The notes under the pieces: model-generated
Seen by the model: the letters and a program-made list of their open reading frames with translations, nothing else
Told to the model about the DNA's origin: nothing
Database searches by the model: none
Part shown: piece by piece, positions 1 to 8,220 of the stretch
How positions within the stretch are numbered: position 1 is the stretch's first letter
Layout of the letters: every line of letters begins with the position of its first letter
Position numbers and translations under genes: made by a program
From: Microseira wollei NIES-4236
Lineage (GTDB): Bacteria; Cyanobacteriota; Cyanobacteriia; Cyanobacteriales; Aerosakkonemataceae
Assembly: GCF_020521235.1 (NCBI RefSeq)
Contig: NZ_BLAY01000056.1
Span: 1 to 53,476 of the forward strand
Length of the DNA: 53,476 bases
Reading direction: 5' to 3'

Positions 1-290
1 GCCGTGCTGAATTAGAAGTAGGGGCACGGCGGGCGAGATATCTCCCAAAAACAGATAACCTTAATCATGCCGTGCTGAATTAGAAGTAGGGGCACGGCGG
101 GCGAGATATCTCCCAAAAACAGATAACCTTAATCATGCCGTGCTGAATTAGAAGTAGGGGCACGGCGGGCGAGATATCTCCCAAAAACAGATAACCTTAA
201 TCATGCCGTGCTGAATTAGAAGTAGGGGCACGGCGGGCGAGATATCTCCCAAAAACAGATAACCTTAATCATGCCGTGCCCCTACGCTAT
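1..290. repeat. 68-bp tandem repeat, four copies plus a partial
   Basis: Units begin at 1, 69, 137 and 205, with a fifth partial one at 273; the first four look identical. Each unit holds an inverted pair gccgtgc...gcacggc round a short loop, then a spacer containing gagatatctc, itself a 10-bp palindrome. The same inverted pair recurs as a hairpin at 2491-2519. The array is cut by the window edge, so the true copy number is unknown. No gene is seen in 1-361. Confidence 0.95.
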
Positions 291-361
291 CTTTAAATTT
301 TAAATAAAAATAGGGCGGGCAATACGTCCCACCCCACAATAATTTCAGTTAGTTGTTTCGA

Positions 362-1675
362 TTAAATGGCGTTGGGTGCATCTCTGGGATGAACTTCAAA
401 CCATTCAACCGATGATAAACGACTAACAATCTTGGCGATACATTGCTTCAACCGAGAGTAAAATTTTGCTACGGCTGGAGCTAATATCGATGGTTCTTCT
501 GACCTTAGTTCGTTTGAGGTTGTGGTTTCGTTGTCTGATGACTGGGTTTCTTCAGTAATATCGCTGATTTGTTCAGTAACTTCGGATACTTGTGGTTCTG
601 TAGGTGAGTCAGCGATCGCATTCCCTTCCTCGCTAGTCTCTTCCGCCACCAAATCTTCAGTAACTTCTGGAGTCGGCAATACAGCTTCTTCCCCAGCATC
701 CTGCTCTGCAAGCGTTGAGGAAGCGTCTATCTCTTCTGCCTTTGTTGGCGGTGGTGGCGTTGGTATAAATGGTGCCATTACACTTGGCACGGCGACCTCG
801 CCAGCGGCTTGAATTAAATTCGCCACGCGGGCAACTGCACCCTTAGTATCTTTGTTCGCACCTGCGACGTAGGTAAAGGTGACAGAAGCTGCTTTGCGGT
901 TGATTTTCAAACTTGTAACCCAAGGATCTTCTTGTGCTAAAAGTTCGAGGCGACGCGCATACTCGGAATCCGTAGCAACTCGCTCGACGTGGAAGCGCAA
1001 CCTGCCGGGAATGGCGTGGGCGAGGCGGTAAGCGATCGCATTTCCCAAATGTCCATCATTATCGAATTGTAGCGGTTGAGATGCTGCAATTATCTCTGGC
1101 CCAATCGAGGGAGGTTCGTCCCCATTTTGATTAACCTTATTTTCAGATTGGGAAACTTTTACTTTTGACTTCCCAACAGTTTCCGCAACTGCCAAAGGCA
1201 CGATCAAATCTCTTTCCAACTGCTGCATCAGCTTGCGGGTGAAACTTGCCGCTAGCACGTAAACAGGAATTGTCCACAACCCCTGTAATTTCAGCGCCCG
1301 GACTATCAGCAATCCCGCCACAATCGGGATAATTGTATTGAGTTGCTCTTGCCAAAAATCACCCGACTGCAAGAATGAAAAATCTTGTTTCGGTTGCTGG
1401 GAAGGTAGCGCAGCACTTGCCAAAACACCCCATTGTTGAAGTCGTTCCAACAAACGGGATAAAGACAGGGTAGAGGGATCGAAATTAACCGTCAGACTGC
1501 CAGTTTTTGCATTGGCGCTGACATTGCGGATGCCTTCTTGCTGCTGCAATCGTTGCGCCAGGGCATCCAATTGGTCAGACAATAAATATGCATCTGTCTT
1601 ATCGCCGCCTGTAACGCCAAGACGCACCCGCCCAGGCATTGCATGTAATACTTTTAACCCAGTTTTTCGAGCCAT
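362..1675 (-). CDS. Two-module HMA2-like membrane protein with acidic tail
   Basis: Product of 437 residues. Two HMA2-like modules (heavy-metal-associated ferredoxin-like fold, variant without CxxC) lie near residues 8-80 (HAMPGRVRL) and 215-275 (HAIPGRLRF, then INRKAASVTF). A hydrophobic segment around 113-150 probably spans the membrane. A Glu/Thr/Ser-rich tail (about 310-395) follows. I chose the ATG at 1675 rather than an upstream in-frame codon at 1738: it starts 1 nt after the upstream gene's stop and has an agggaga Shine-Dalgarno site about 9 nt before it. It is the last gene of the ATPase cluster. Family knowledge: such domains occur at the N terminus of some P-type ATPases. The role as a partner or regulator of the ATPase at 2953-5256 is inference; metal binding is unproven. 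Confidence 0.7.
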   Translation of the reverse strand: MARKTGLKVLHAMPGRVRLGVTGGDKTDAYLLSDQLDALAQRLQQQEGIRNVSANAKTGSLTVNFDPSTLSLSRLLERLQQWGVLASAALPSQQPKQDFSFLQSGDFWQEQLNTIIPIVAGLLIVRALKLQGLWTIPVYVLAASFTRKLMQQLERDLIVPLAVAETVGKSKVKVSQSENKVNQNGDEPPSIGPEIIAASQPLQFDNDGHLGNAIAYRLAHAIPGRLRFHVERVATDSEYARRLELLAQEDPWVTSLKINRKAASVTFTYVAGANKDTKGAVARVANLIQAAGEVAVPSVMAPFIPTPPPPTKAEEIDASSTLAEQDAGEEAVLPTPEVTEDLVAEETSEEGNAIADSPTEPQVSEVTEQISDITEETQSSDNETTTSNELRSEEPSILAPAVAKFYSRLKQCIAKIVSRLSSVEWFEVHPRDAPNAI

Positions 1676-1676
1676 T

Positions 1677-2216
1677 TTACTGATTCTCCCTGCGCGGTTG
1701 CGGCTCGCTGGTATAGTGCAATTTGATAAAGCTATCAAAAGAATACCAGGCTAAAACGTACCAAGGAATAATGTCTAATTGCAGACCTTTAACCAGTAAC
1801 TGTCGTATCGACAGCGCCCCCAGTGCCAGGGGCATTAATATCCGCAAATCCACCACACCATTTGTTCCTTTTCTCACTCGCCGATTCAGGTCATAAACAG
1901 CAGACGTAATATTCGATGCTACCTCGGATCTGCCGCCAGCGATATCGGCGAAAATTACGCCTAAATCTCGCAACATAGCATAAATATCTTCACCACTAAG
2001 ATGCTCTGTAGCGTGCATGATAGTAATGCTGCCGGTGTGGGTATTTGTCCTCACATCATAAATCCCCAGTTGAGACTTTAACGCTTGGGTAATCGGTTCC
2101 AGCGCCTGGGAATTGCGGTGTTGATGCCCCACTTTCAACCGCATCCGCCCTGGGGTAGAACTTACGATGCGGCTTTGAATTGGTGTGGATCTCTTTGCTA
2201 GTGCTGTTGCATTCAT
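1677..2216 (-). CDS. Single-module HMA2-like membrane protein
   Basis: About 179 residues from the ATG at 2216; a TTG at 2252 would add 12 residues. One HMA2-like module sits at the N terminus (SSTPGRMRLKV, later a THTGSITI strand). A hydrophobic region near the C terminus (LMPLALGALSIRQLL, then IIPWYVLAWYSF) suggests membrane attachment. There is no CxxC. It is nearly fused to the following gene (1-nt gap), so the two are co-transcribed and probably translationally coupled. It resembles the N-terminal halves of the products at 362-1675 and 6120-7130, so the cluster grew by duplication. Biochemical function unknown. Confidence 0.65.
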   Translation of the reverse strand: MNATALAKRSTPIQSRIVSSTPGRMRLKVGHQHRNSQALEPITQALKSQLGIYDVRTNTHTGSITIMHATEHLSGEDIYAMLRDLGVIFADIAGGRSEVASNITSAVYDLNRRVRKGTNGVVDLRILMPLALGALSIRQLLVKGLQLDIIPWYVLAWYSFDSFIKLHYTSEPQPRRENQ

Positions 2217-2252
2217 TGCTGTTGCTTGTCTCTGCCTACTATCTAACTTCAA

Positions 2253-2544
2253 ACTTTAGATTGAACTAATTTTAAATCTGAATTCTTAAATTTCCTAACC
2301 ATTGAAATAAATTTCAAGCTTAAAGCTCAAACCCGTTAAAACTCTTTCTTACTTCCTTTTTCTTCCTTCGTGTCCTAATTCGCTATCGCGAATCGCTGAG
2401 CGCATCCGCGCCGCTGCGCGAACGCTAACGCGCCTTCGCGGTTCAATAAAAAGTATTCTTCCCGCGGGAAACGAGTAAAAACATTTTTCCATGCCGTGCC
2501 CAGATTAGAGGCACGGCATCAACCATTTTTACCCCCTACTGACC
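2253..2544. other. Intergenic region with REP-like GC-rich sequence
   Basis: 292 bases between the DUF5132 gene and the distal HMA2 pair. 2384-2443 is a run of short overlapping palindromes (tcgcgaatcgc, cgcgccgctgcgcg, cgcgccttcgcgg), a REP-like element common in filamentous cyanobacteria. No coding potential seen. Confidence 0.6.
2491..2519 (-). terminator. Perfect 10-bp hairpin after the DUF5132 gene
   Basis: atgccgtgcc and ggcacggcat form a perfect 10-bp stem with a 9-nt loop, 26 nt downstream of the DUF5132 stop. It shares its stem with the tandem repeat at 1-290, so it may be a repeat copy that works as an attenuator between the ATPase/DUF5132 genes and the two distal genes. No T-run follows on the minus strand, so intrinsic termination is uncertain. 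Confidence 0.45.
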
Positions 2545-2838
2545 TTACGTATTCGGGACTTCAGGATGAGAAGTTGTTTCCAGTGCCTTTTGCTCGTCTA
2601 GCGCCAGTTCTGACTTAGCTTCGGCTATGATATCGCCGAAAACTTCGCCAGCTTCTGCAAAAGCGCCTTTGCTTTTTTCGTAGGCGACAATTCCGCCTTT
2701 AATCACTGTTTTGGCAATTGGTTTGCCAATTTTAGCGACTGCTGGAATCAGTAATGGGGCTAAGAAGATCGCTCCCAAACCCGCTACGATACCGGGTGTC
2801 CCCATATCTTCGACTAATTCAATTGGTTTAAATGCCAT
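2545..2838 (-). CDS. DUF5132-like small membrane protein
   Basis: 97 residues. N-terminal glycine-rich hydrophobic segment (about 14-36), then a basic stretch (KIGKPIAKTVIKGG) and an amphipathic, acidic C-terminal half (SKGAFAEAGEVFGDIIAEA). I recognise this as DUF5132-like from pattern only. It lies 114 bp after the P-type ATPase in the same orientation. The plan of one membrane helix, basic linker and amphipathic helix recalls the mycobacterial DUF1490/PacL proteins that scaffold metal P-type ATPases. The acidic His-containing tail of those proteins is absent here, so the comparison is architectural only. Confidence 0.6.
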   Translation of the reverse strand: MAFKPIELVEDMGTPGIVAGLGAIFLAPLLIPAVAKIGKPIAKTVIKGGIVAYEKSKGAFAEAGEVFGDIIAEAKSELALDEQKALETTSHPEVPNT

Positions 2839-2882
2839 TGTGTTTCTCCTTACAGTTACAAATCTTTCGAGGGTTGACTGGT

Positions 2883-2941
2883 GTAGGGGCGGGTTTTACC
2901 TACCATTTATGCAATTATCCACAGTTTATTTAAACCCGCCC
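2883..2941. repeat. gtaggggcgggtttta inverted repeat, copy 1
   Basis: The left arm gtaggggcgggtttta and right arm taaacccgccc enclose about 30 bp. Other copies lie at 20960-21136, 41164-41286 and 52383-52446. It sits between the ATPase stop and the DUF5132 start. Confidence 0.8.
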
Positions 2942-2952
2942 TCCGTCAATCG

Positions 2953-5256
2953 TCAGACAAGCGACGACTTTGGCTTCTTTTTCCCGTTCATCAGCGGGCG
3001 CAAACCGTTCACCCCAGCGATGACGCTGGTTCCATTATTCACGATGGTTGCGCTTAAGGGGCTGATCCCAACCGCAGCAGCGGCGATTAAGGCAACCAGG
3101 TTTGGTGCAATTACGATGCTAGTATTTTGATGGATCAGTCGCATCGCTTGTTTGGCGATCGCCACCGCTTCCACCAAACCCCGCAAATTGTTACTCATCA
3201 ACACCACATCGGCGGTTTCCCGCGCTACATCCGATCCATCAGCAAACGAAACCGAAGCATCGGCATAAGCTAAGGCGGCAGAGTCGTTAATCCCATCGCC
3301 AACAAAGGCAACCGTTCTACCTGCTGCGTGCAACTGTTTAATTACAGCTGCTTTATCTTCTGGAAATGCCTCGGCGTGAGTTTGCGTTGGCGGGATACCC
3401 AATTGGGCGGCTACGGCGTTGGCGCGTTGACGGCTATCCCCGGTGAGCATGTGTATTTCCATACCTGCTGCGGTTGCTAGCGCCCGAATCACTTCCGGGG
3501 TTTCTTTCCGCAGGGGATCGGTGTATTCCACAATCCCCAAACATTCGCCGTTGCTGGCGACGCAGATCGACGAGACGCCGTTGGTTTTGATTTCTGGATG
3601 CTCTGCGTACAGAGTATCTGTACTCACACCGGAAAGGCGCAGGAAGCGATCGCTGCCTACCAACACGATCTGCCCATCTATTTCTGCCCTGACGCCCAGA
3701 CCCACTTGATACTCCCACTCGCCGCGAGTCAGGTTATTAACGCCTTTATCTTCAGCGTAGCGCACAATCGCCGATGCAACCGGATGAGTTAAACGTTTTT
3801 CAGCAGCTGCGGCGAGTTCTAACAACCGCATTTCTGGATTTGCCCAATCTTGCAGCGCCGAAGATACAGTTCTCACCCCAATAACTGCAACATCCCCTTG
3901 AGTCAGAGTGCCAGTTTTATCGAACACAACCGCATCGACTTTAGCTAATTGCTCTAAAGCACGTCCGCTGCGGATTAAAATACCCCGTCGCGCGGCATAA
4001 CTAAGCGCTGCTAATACAGTTGTGGGAACTGAAACCCTTATCCCCGTGGCAAAGTCGAGGGTGAGAACTGAAGCCGCCCGCGCCAAGTTGCGAGTTCCAG
4101 CAAACACAATACCGCCTAATAATAAGGTGGGAATTACAGCTTGGTTGGCAACTTTCGCCGCGTAATTTTCAATCTTGGTATCGTGAATCGGTGCTTCTTG
4201 CATTAACCGGATGCTTTGTCCCGCCCTAGTATCTGCACCGACTCGTTCTGCCAGAATATAAATTTGGCCTTCCCGCACCAAAGTTGAAGCATAAACTTCT
4301 TCCCCAGTTTCTCGCATTACCGGCATCGACTCGCCAGTTAGCTTTTGCTGGTCAATTAATGCTTTCCCTTGCATAATGTGACCGTCAACGGGAATTTGTT
4401 CGCCGGGGTAAACAATAACCGTATCGCCCCGCACCACTTCTTTGATGGAAATTTCTTGTTTTTTCCCGTCTCGTTCCACCCAGACAAATTGTCCTAAAGA
4501 GTCGAGTAAATCGAGGGTTTGTTTTTTAGAAGCTCGCGCCGTCCGCTCTCGAATTGCTTCGCCAAATTCGACTAAACTCAACATCAGCGCCGGGGTGATA
4601 AAGTGACCTTGGCAAGTGGTAATAACAATTGCCGATAAGTCTAAAAAGTCGATATTTAATCGCCGTTCTTGGGTGATGCTTTCCCAGGCGCGTTTTGCCA
4701 CTGGCAATGCAGTAATTGCAATTGTCCCGGCGATAATTGCAGCCGGAATTGGTAACCCGAATGGCCCGCCCAGGAGTGCTAAAGTTGAAGCGATCGCTGG
4801 TAACTTCATCCCCGCCCAGCAGCTGCTCTCCTCTGACGGTTCCGCTTTTGCCAATTTACCCTTTGTATCTTCCGATACAATTGCTGTCGTCGCTAACTGA
4901 ATCAACCTTTGCAGTTGACTTGCCATTTCTCCATCCGAAACTCCTTTTGTTTCGTATGTGAATGCCACCGAAGCCGCTGCGCGGTTTATCCGTGTCGTTT
5001 TTATGCGAGTATCTAATGCGACTAAACTTTCCAACCGTTGGGCATAATCTGCATCGTAACCGAGTCGAGGGACTCGAAACCGCACCCGTCCTTTGACTGC
5101 ATGGATAACTCTACAGGCTATTTCTTGCTTAGCCAGGGCATAAGTTTTCCCCTTACCATGCCCATTTTTGTGACCGTTAGCCAAGCCATTTCCTGTCGCC
5201 GAATGTACGGCAACTGGTGGCGGATGCAGTGTCATGACCTGAGAAGTTTCTTCCAT
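2953..5256 (-). CDS. Heavy-metal-type P-type ATPase without the CPC motif
   Basis: 767 residues, a membrane cation pump by family. In order: His/Gly/Lys-rich N terminus (25-38); HMA2-like module (about 46-125, HAVKGRVRF); two or more hydrophobic helices (153-186, 203-230); actuator loop with TGES at 307-310; phosphorylation motif DKTGT with D446; nucleotide-domain HP at 491-492; GDGIND at 653-658; two C-terminal helices. In the membrane segment before the phosphorylation domain, where P1B pumps have CPC, the sequence is DFATGIRVSVP (401-411): both cysteines are replaced while the second conserved proline remains. The last helix reads NNGTSVIAG instead of the usual MSSxSVV type. All cytosolic catalytic motifs are intact, so it should hydrolyse ATP; the substrate cannot be assigned. 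Start supported by gagggaaaaATG. Lies 7 nt after the preceding HMA2 gene. Confidence 0.85.
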   Translation of the reverse strand: MEETSQVMTLHPPPVAVHSATGNGLANGHKNGHGKGKTYALAKQEIACRVIHAVKGRVRFRVPRLGYDADYAQRLESLVALDTRIKTTRINRAAASVAFTYETKGVSDGEMASQLQRLIQLATTAIVSEDTKGKLAKAEPSEESSCWAGMKLPAIASTLALLGGPFGLPIPAAIIAGTIAITALPVAKRAWESITQERRLNIDFLDLSAIVITTCQGHFITPALMLSLVEFGEAIRERTARASKKQTLDLLDSLGQFVWVERDGKKQEISIKEVVRGDTVIVYPGEQIPVDGHIMQGKALIDQQKLTGESMPVMRETGEEVYASTLVREGQIYILAERVGADTRAGQSIRLMQEAPIHDTKIENYAAKVANQAVIPTLLLGGIVFAGTRNLARAASVLTLDFATGIRVSVPTTVLAALSYAARRGILIRSGRALEQLAKVDAVVFDKTGTLTQGDVAVIGVRTVSSALQDWANPEMRLLELAAAAEKRLTHPVASAIVRYAEDKGVNNLTRGEWEYQVGLGVRAEIDGQIVLVGSDRFLRLSGVSTDTLYAEHPEIKTNGVSSICVASNGECLGIVEYTDPLRKETPEVIRALATAAGMEIHMLTGDSRQRANAVAAQLGIPPTQTHAEAFPEDKAAVIKQLHAAGRTVAFVGDGINDSAALAYADASVSFADGSDVARETADVVLMSNNLRGLVEAVAIAKQAMRLIHQNTSIVIAPNLVALIAAAAVGISPLSATIVNNGTSVIAGVNGLRPLMNGKKKPKSSLV

Positions 5257-5263
5257 TTTTCCC

Positions 5264-6097
5264 TCAAATTAAAACGTGAAGTTTGCGAAGTTTAACAATC
5301 CGGGAAGCTTTAGCACCGCCATAAAGCGGTTTTCCAGTTTGACTTTTGAGCAAACAGCAACTTGATGGAATTTCAGCTTTTCGCACTTCCAACGAACAAG
5401 CAAGAATAATCAACTTAGCAATCGGCTCAAGTAAATTTTGTTCTGAACTTTGTGTGTCACCAGATATTACCAAACCCGGCAATATTTCCCCCTCATTCTC
5501 CAGCCCGCGCCAGCGCGCTTCGCCTGTATAGCCCCACCCTTCAGGGTGAGGGCAGCGATCGCCGCCATTCTCCAGCCCGCGCCGGCGGGCTTCGTTTGTG
5601 TAGCCCCACCCTTCAGGGTGGGTGTGGTTTTGGTATGAGACAGAGAAAATCTCCCCATCTCTCCATTGCACCGTTTCTCCTTTGGGCCGTTGACTCAGCC
5701 AATCTTTCTCAATATATTTCCCAGCAGACTGAATCAAACTAACAAGATCGGATATTTCCAATCGGTGATAATTAAACGCCACCGATGCTGCGTTGCGGTT
5801 AATCCGCACGCCGGTAATGTTGCTGTCGGAATCAGCCAACATTTGCAAGCGATGGGCATATTCTGCATCGCGGACAAGCTTTGATACCCGAAACCGAACT
5901 CTTCCGGGAATTGCATGGACAACGCTGTAAGCTACTTGCTCGCGCAGTGCAACTTGGCGTTTAGTCCCCGCCTTTGGCGTCAGTGTCTTGCTCCAAGCAC
6001 GCCACAACCATAAAAGCGCTTGCCAAAAGGACTCCAGAATTGGTTGTGTCTGTTTTGTTGGATGAATCTTCGATTCTAGCATAGCTTGGCCTCCCAT
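5264..6097 (-). CDS. HMA2-like protein expanded by in-frame repeats
   Basis: 277 residues. One HMA2-like module at about 55-125 (HAIPGRVRFRV, INRNAASVAF). After it the chain contains two near-identical peptide blocks (each HPEGWGYT-EAR-RGLEN), encoded by two copies of an interspersed DNA repeat at 5495-5550 and 5567-5622. A Cys-containing, moderately hydrophobic segment (LIILACSLEV) follows. It precedes the ATPase by 7 nt, so the two are almost certainly one transcript. The repeat-coded linker is not part of the family fold; a functional protein would have to tolerate it. Function otherwise unknown, inferred to be an accessory of the ATPase. Confidence 0.65.
   Translation of the reverse strand: MGGQAMLESKIHPTKQTQPILESFWQALLWLWRAWSKTLTPKAGTKRQVALREQVAYSVVHAIPGRVRFRVSKLVRDAEYAHRLQMLADSDSNITGVRINRNAASVAFNYHRLEISDLVSLIQSAGKYIEKDWLSQRPKGETVQWRDGEIFSVSYQNHTHPEGWGYTNEARRRGLENGGDRCPHPEGWGYTGEARWRGLENEGEILPGLVISGDTQSSEQNLLEPIAKLIILACSLEVRKAEIPSSCCLLKSQTGKPLYGGAKASRIVKLRKLHVLI
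5495..5622. repeat. Two direct copies of an interspersed repeat inside a gene
   Basis: Copies at 5495-5550 and 5567-5622 (72-bp period) start attctccagcccgcgcc and end with the hairpin cacccttcagggtg. A diverged intergenic copy lies at 15008-15064. Both copies keep the reading frame of the HMA2 gene on the minus strand. Confidence 0.85.
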
Positions 6098-6119
6098 GCA
6101 AGAAGCTGACTCAAGCTTG

Positions 6120-7130
6120 TTAGTAAAGGTGAGCCATGAAGTTCAAAATTAATGCTAGTGCTGGCGGCTTCAACCCAGTTAAATAGGTAATTTTTGGCGG
6201 CTGATTGGGCAGTTGGGCTTTTAGGCTCTTGGGCAGGTGAGATTTTGCGGTTACACGCGGCTGAAGGGTTTGGCTGTTGCTGTTTTCTACCACAGCAGTA
6301 TAAGTCGGCTTAAACGCTTCCCCCGCACGCTGAATTAGCTCGACCAAACGAGAACGTATTTCAGTTTCCGAAACCGCTTTGGCATCGTAGGTGAAAGTAA
6401 CCGAAGCCGCCGCTCGATTCACGCGGACGCTGGTAATATTGCTATCAGCTTGGGCAAGTTTTTCCAGTCGGCTAGCATAAATACCGTCCTGAAATAGCCG
6501 AGACACATTAAACCGCACCCGTCCCCGCACCGCATGAACAACGCTGTAAGCAATCTTTTGAACAGGTGACTGGAGATGGGGAACTGGGATATTCACCTCA
6601 GCTCCCACAGGCGAGACGCCTGTGCTACGCTGCTCACCTGCCCACCTGCTCCCGAAGTCCTCTTCCTCAAACTGTTCGATCAGCTGACGAGTTGTACCCG
6701 CCGCCAGCAGGTAAACTGGAATCGCTGGTAAGCCTTGAATGCCCAACCCGCCAGTAATCAGCGCCCCGGCAATTAAAGGGATGACCGACTCCAGCTGCGT
6801 CGTATCTAGCCAGAACCCATCTGCCCCATCTTCTTGATCTGGAAATTCTGTCGCTGTTGCAACGCCGCATTTTTTCAGCACTGCAAACATCTGCGAATAA
6901 GACAGCGTATTTTCATCAAATGTAACGACCAAGCTGCCAGTTTGTATATTCGCGTTGACGTTGCACACGCCCTCTTCTTGTCGCAGTCGTTGTGCGAAGT
7001 CTTCGAGTCGCTCTTCCCAATAGTCAGCCAAGAGCAGACTGCTGCCAGATGCACGCAGTCGCACCCGACCAGGCATAGCATGTACAACCTGTAGCCCACT
7101 CTCAGTGGACTGTACAGTTACCCCAGTCAT
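6120..7130 (-). CDS. Two-module HMA2-like membrane protein, first gene of the cluster
   Basis: 336 residues. HMA2-like modules at about 11-85 (HAMPGRVRL) and 195-270 (HAVRGRVRF, VNRAAASVTF), separated by a hydrophobic stretch (LESVIPLIAGALITGGLGIQ, then IPVYLLAAG) and a linker. Same domain order as the product of 362-1675, which adds an acidic tail. The linker includes RSTGVSPVG, encoded by the palindrome at 6606-6624, a mobile-type insertion. It is the promoter-proximal gene: 22 nt separate it from the next one, and about 720 bp without a gene lie upstream. No CxxC. Probably membrane-bound; role inferred from the linked ATPase. Confidence 0.68.
   Translation of the reverse strand: MTGVTVQSTESGLQVVHAMPGRVRLRASGSSLLLADYWEERLEDFAQRLRQEEGVCNVNANIQTGSLVVTFDENTLSYSQMFAVLKKCGVATATEFPDQEDGADGFWLDTTQLESVIPLIAGALITGGLGIQGLPAIPVYLLAAGTTRQLIEQFEEEDFGSRWAGEQRSTGVSPVGAEVNIPVPHLQSPVQKIAYSVVHAVRGRVRFNVSRLFQDGIYASRLEKLAQADSNITSVRVNRAAASVTFTYDAKAVSETEIRSRLVELIQRAGEAFKPTYTAVVENSNSQTLQPRVTAKSHLPKSLKAQLPNQPPKITYLTGLKPPALALILNFMAHLY
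6606..6624. repeat. Palindrome inserted in frame in an HMA2 gene
   Basis: cacaggcg-aga-cgcctgtg is a perfect 8-bp inverted repeat. Related ggcgagacgcc sequences occur at 48541-48553 inside another gene and, inverted, at 51900-51913, so this is a dispersed element rather than ancestral coding sequence. Confidence 0.7.
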
Positions 7131-7850
7131 TTTTTGTTTTTCTCCTAATTCTTCAGTTCTGTTATCGCGGGTTGATGGTTACTTAACGGCAAATAGTGCC
7201 GCTGTTCTCAACATCTCAAACCAACGACGCCACTACTAATACGGATGAAGCGGTAGTGCCAGAACTTTGCATTAGCAGTTTTGGTGAATGGCACCAGCAC
7301 AGCAATTTTTGACATTAGCGTTGCCCCCCCTTGGTTCCCAACCAGTACTACAAGTTGAAAGCAGCGTCCCATGCTTGGTTGCCGTCTCTATGAGCAATCT
7401 CTAACTTATGGTGTAGAAGACATCCTCTGATGACAGCGTTTTTCCCCTCTAATGGCTGATCGTGCCGAGTGCTTTTCCTGGGGCGGCTTGTGGCGGCCTT
7501 GGGACTTGCCCTCGTACAGCCGGAGGTTAACAGCAGGTTAAGCTCCTCTTTACGTAAGCTTAACTATAGCACCAATTTTCTTGATGCGTATATCTTGCTG
7601 GGAAGATTTATTTTAATTAGCAATTGTATAGTGTAACACAGCAGATCCTGAAACAATTGTGGCTGTAGGCGATCCCAGGCAAGCATAGTGCTGTTGGAGC
7701 TATAACAATAGGCGTAAGTTATGGAATATTTCAAAAAAACTTAATATTGGGGCGGGTGGGAGAGCGTGAGCGAGACTTGCTACTCATATCGCATCATAAT
7801 TATTTATTGAACCAACCCGAAATCCCATATTTTGGTTAACAGTTAGATAA
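7131..7850. promoter_or_regulatory. Long gene-free divergent region between ATPase cluster and ferredoxin
   Basis: About 720 bp with no convincing ORF. The part before the minus-strand cluster (7250-7570) is GC-rich and contains several short complementary segments on that strand (for example around 7440-7530), suggesting a structured leader. I could not match it to a known riboswitch. A SD-like aggaga precedes the start at 7130. The ferredoxin promoter must lie in 7700-7850. Confidence 0.4.
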
Positions 7851-8174
7851 ATGGCAGTTTATCAAGTCCGTCTCCTAAATCCTGCAATGGGTCTAGACCG
7901 TACAATTGCAGTACCAGACGATCAATATATTCTCGATATGGCAGAAGCAGCTGGTATTCGCTTGCCATCCGGGTGCAAAATCGGCGAGTGTTCCGCCTGT
8001 GTAGCCAAGTTAATCGGTGGCGAGGTAGATCAAAGCGAGCAAAAATTTCTTCGTCCTGGAGAAATAGAAGCCGGGTACACCATTACCTGCGTGGCTTATG
8101 CTTTATCCGATTGTACGCTATACACCCATCAAGAAAAAATTCTGTATCAATCGTCACTTTATTACAAAAAATAG
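7851..8174 (+). CDS. Plant-type [2Fe-2S] ferredoxin
   Basis: 107 residues, the usual length for this family. The cluster ligands form the canonical pattern: C-x4-C-x2-C in PSGCKIGECSACVAKL (about 42-50), with the fourth Cys in YTITCVAY about 30 residues later. It carries electrons to soluble partners in the cytoplasm. The C terminus (TLYTHQEKILYQSSLYYKK) differs from the standard photosynthetic ferredoxin, so I regard it as a minor isoform rather than petF itself. It stands alone, transcribed away from the ATPase cluster and followed 46 bp later by the NTF2-like gene. Confidence 0.9.
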   Translation: MAVYQVRLLNPAMGLDRTIAVPDDQYILDMAEAAGIRLPSGCKIGECSACVAKLIGGEVDQSEQKFLRPGEIEAGYTITCVAYALSDCTLYTHQEKILYQSSLYYKK

Positions 8175-8220
8175 GATTGTCATTCCGGCAAAATCTAAAA
8201 TCTAAAATCTGAAATCGAAA

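Noticed and set aside
1-290. CRISPR array at the window start
   Set aside because: Whole 68-bp units repeat with no unique spacers.
7250-7570. Cobalamin, Mn (yybP-ykoY) or NiCo riboswitch
   Set aside because: I looked for the conserved cores by eye on the minus strand and did not find a convincing match; left as an unidentified leader.
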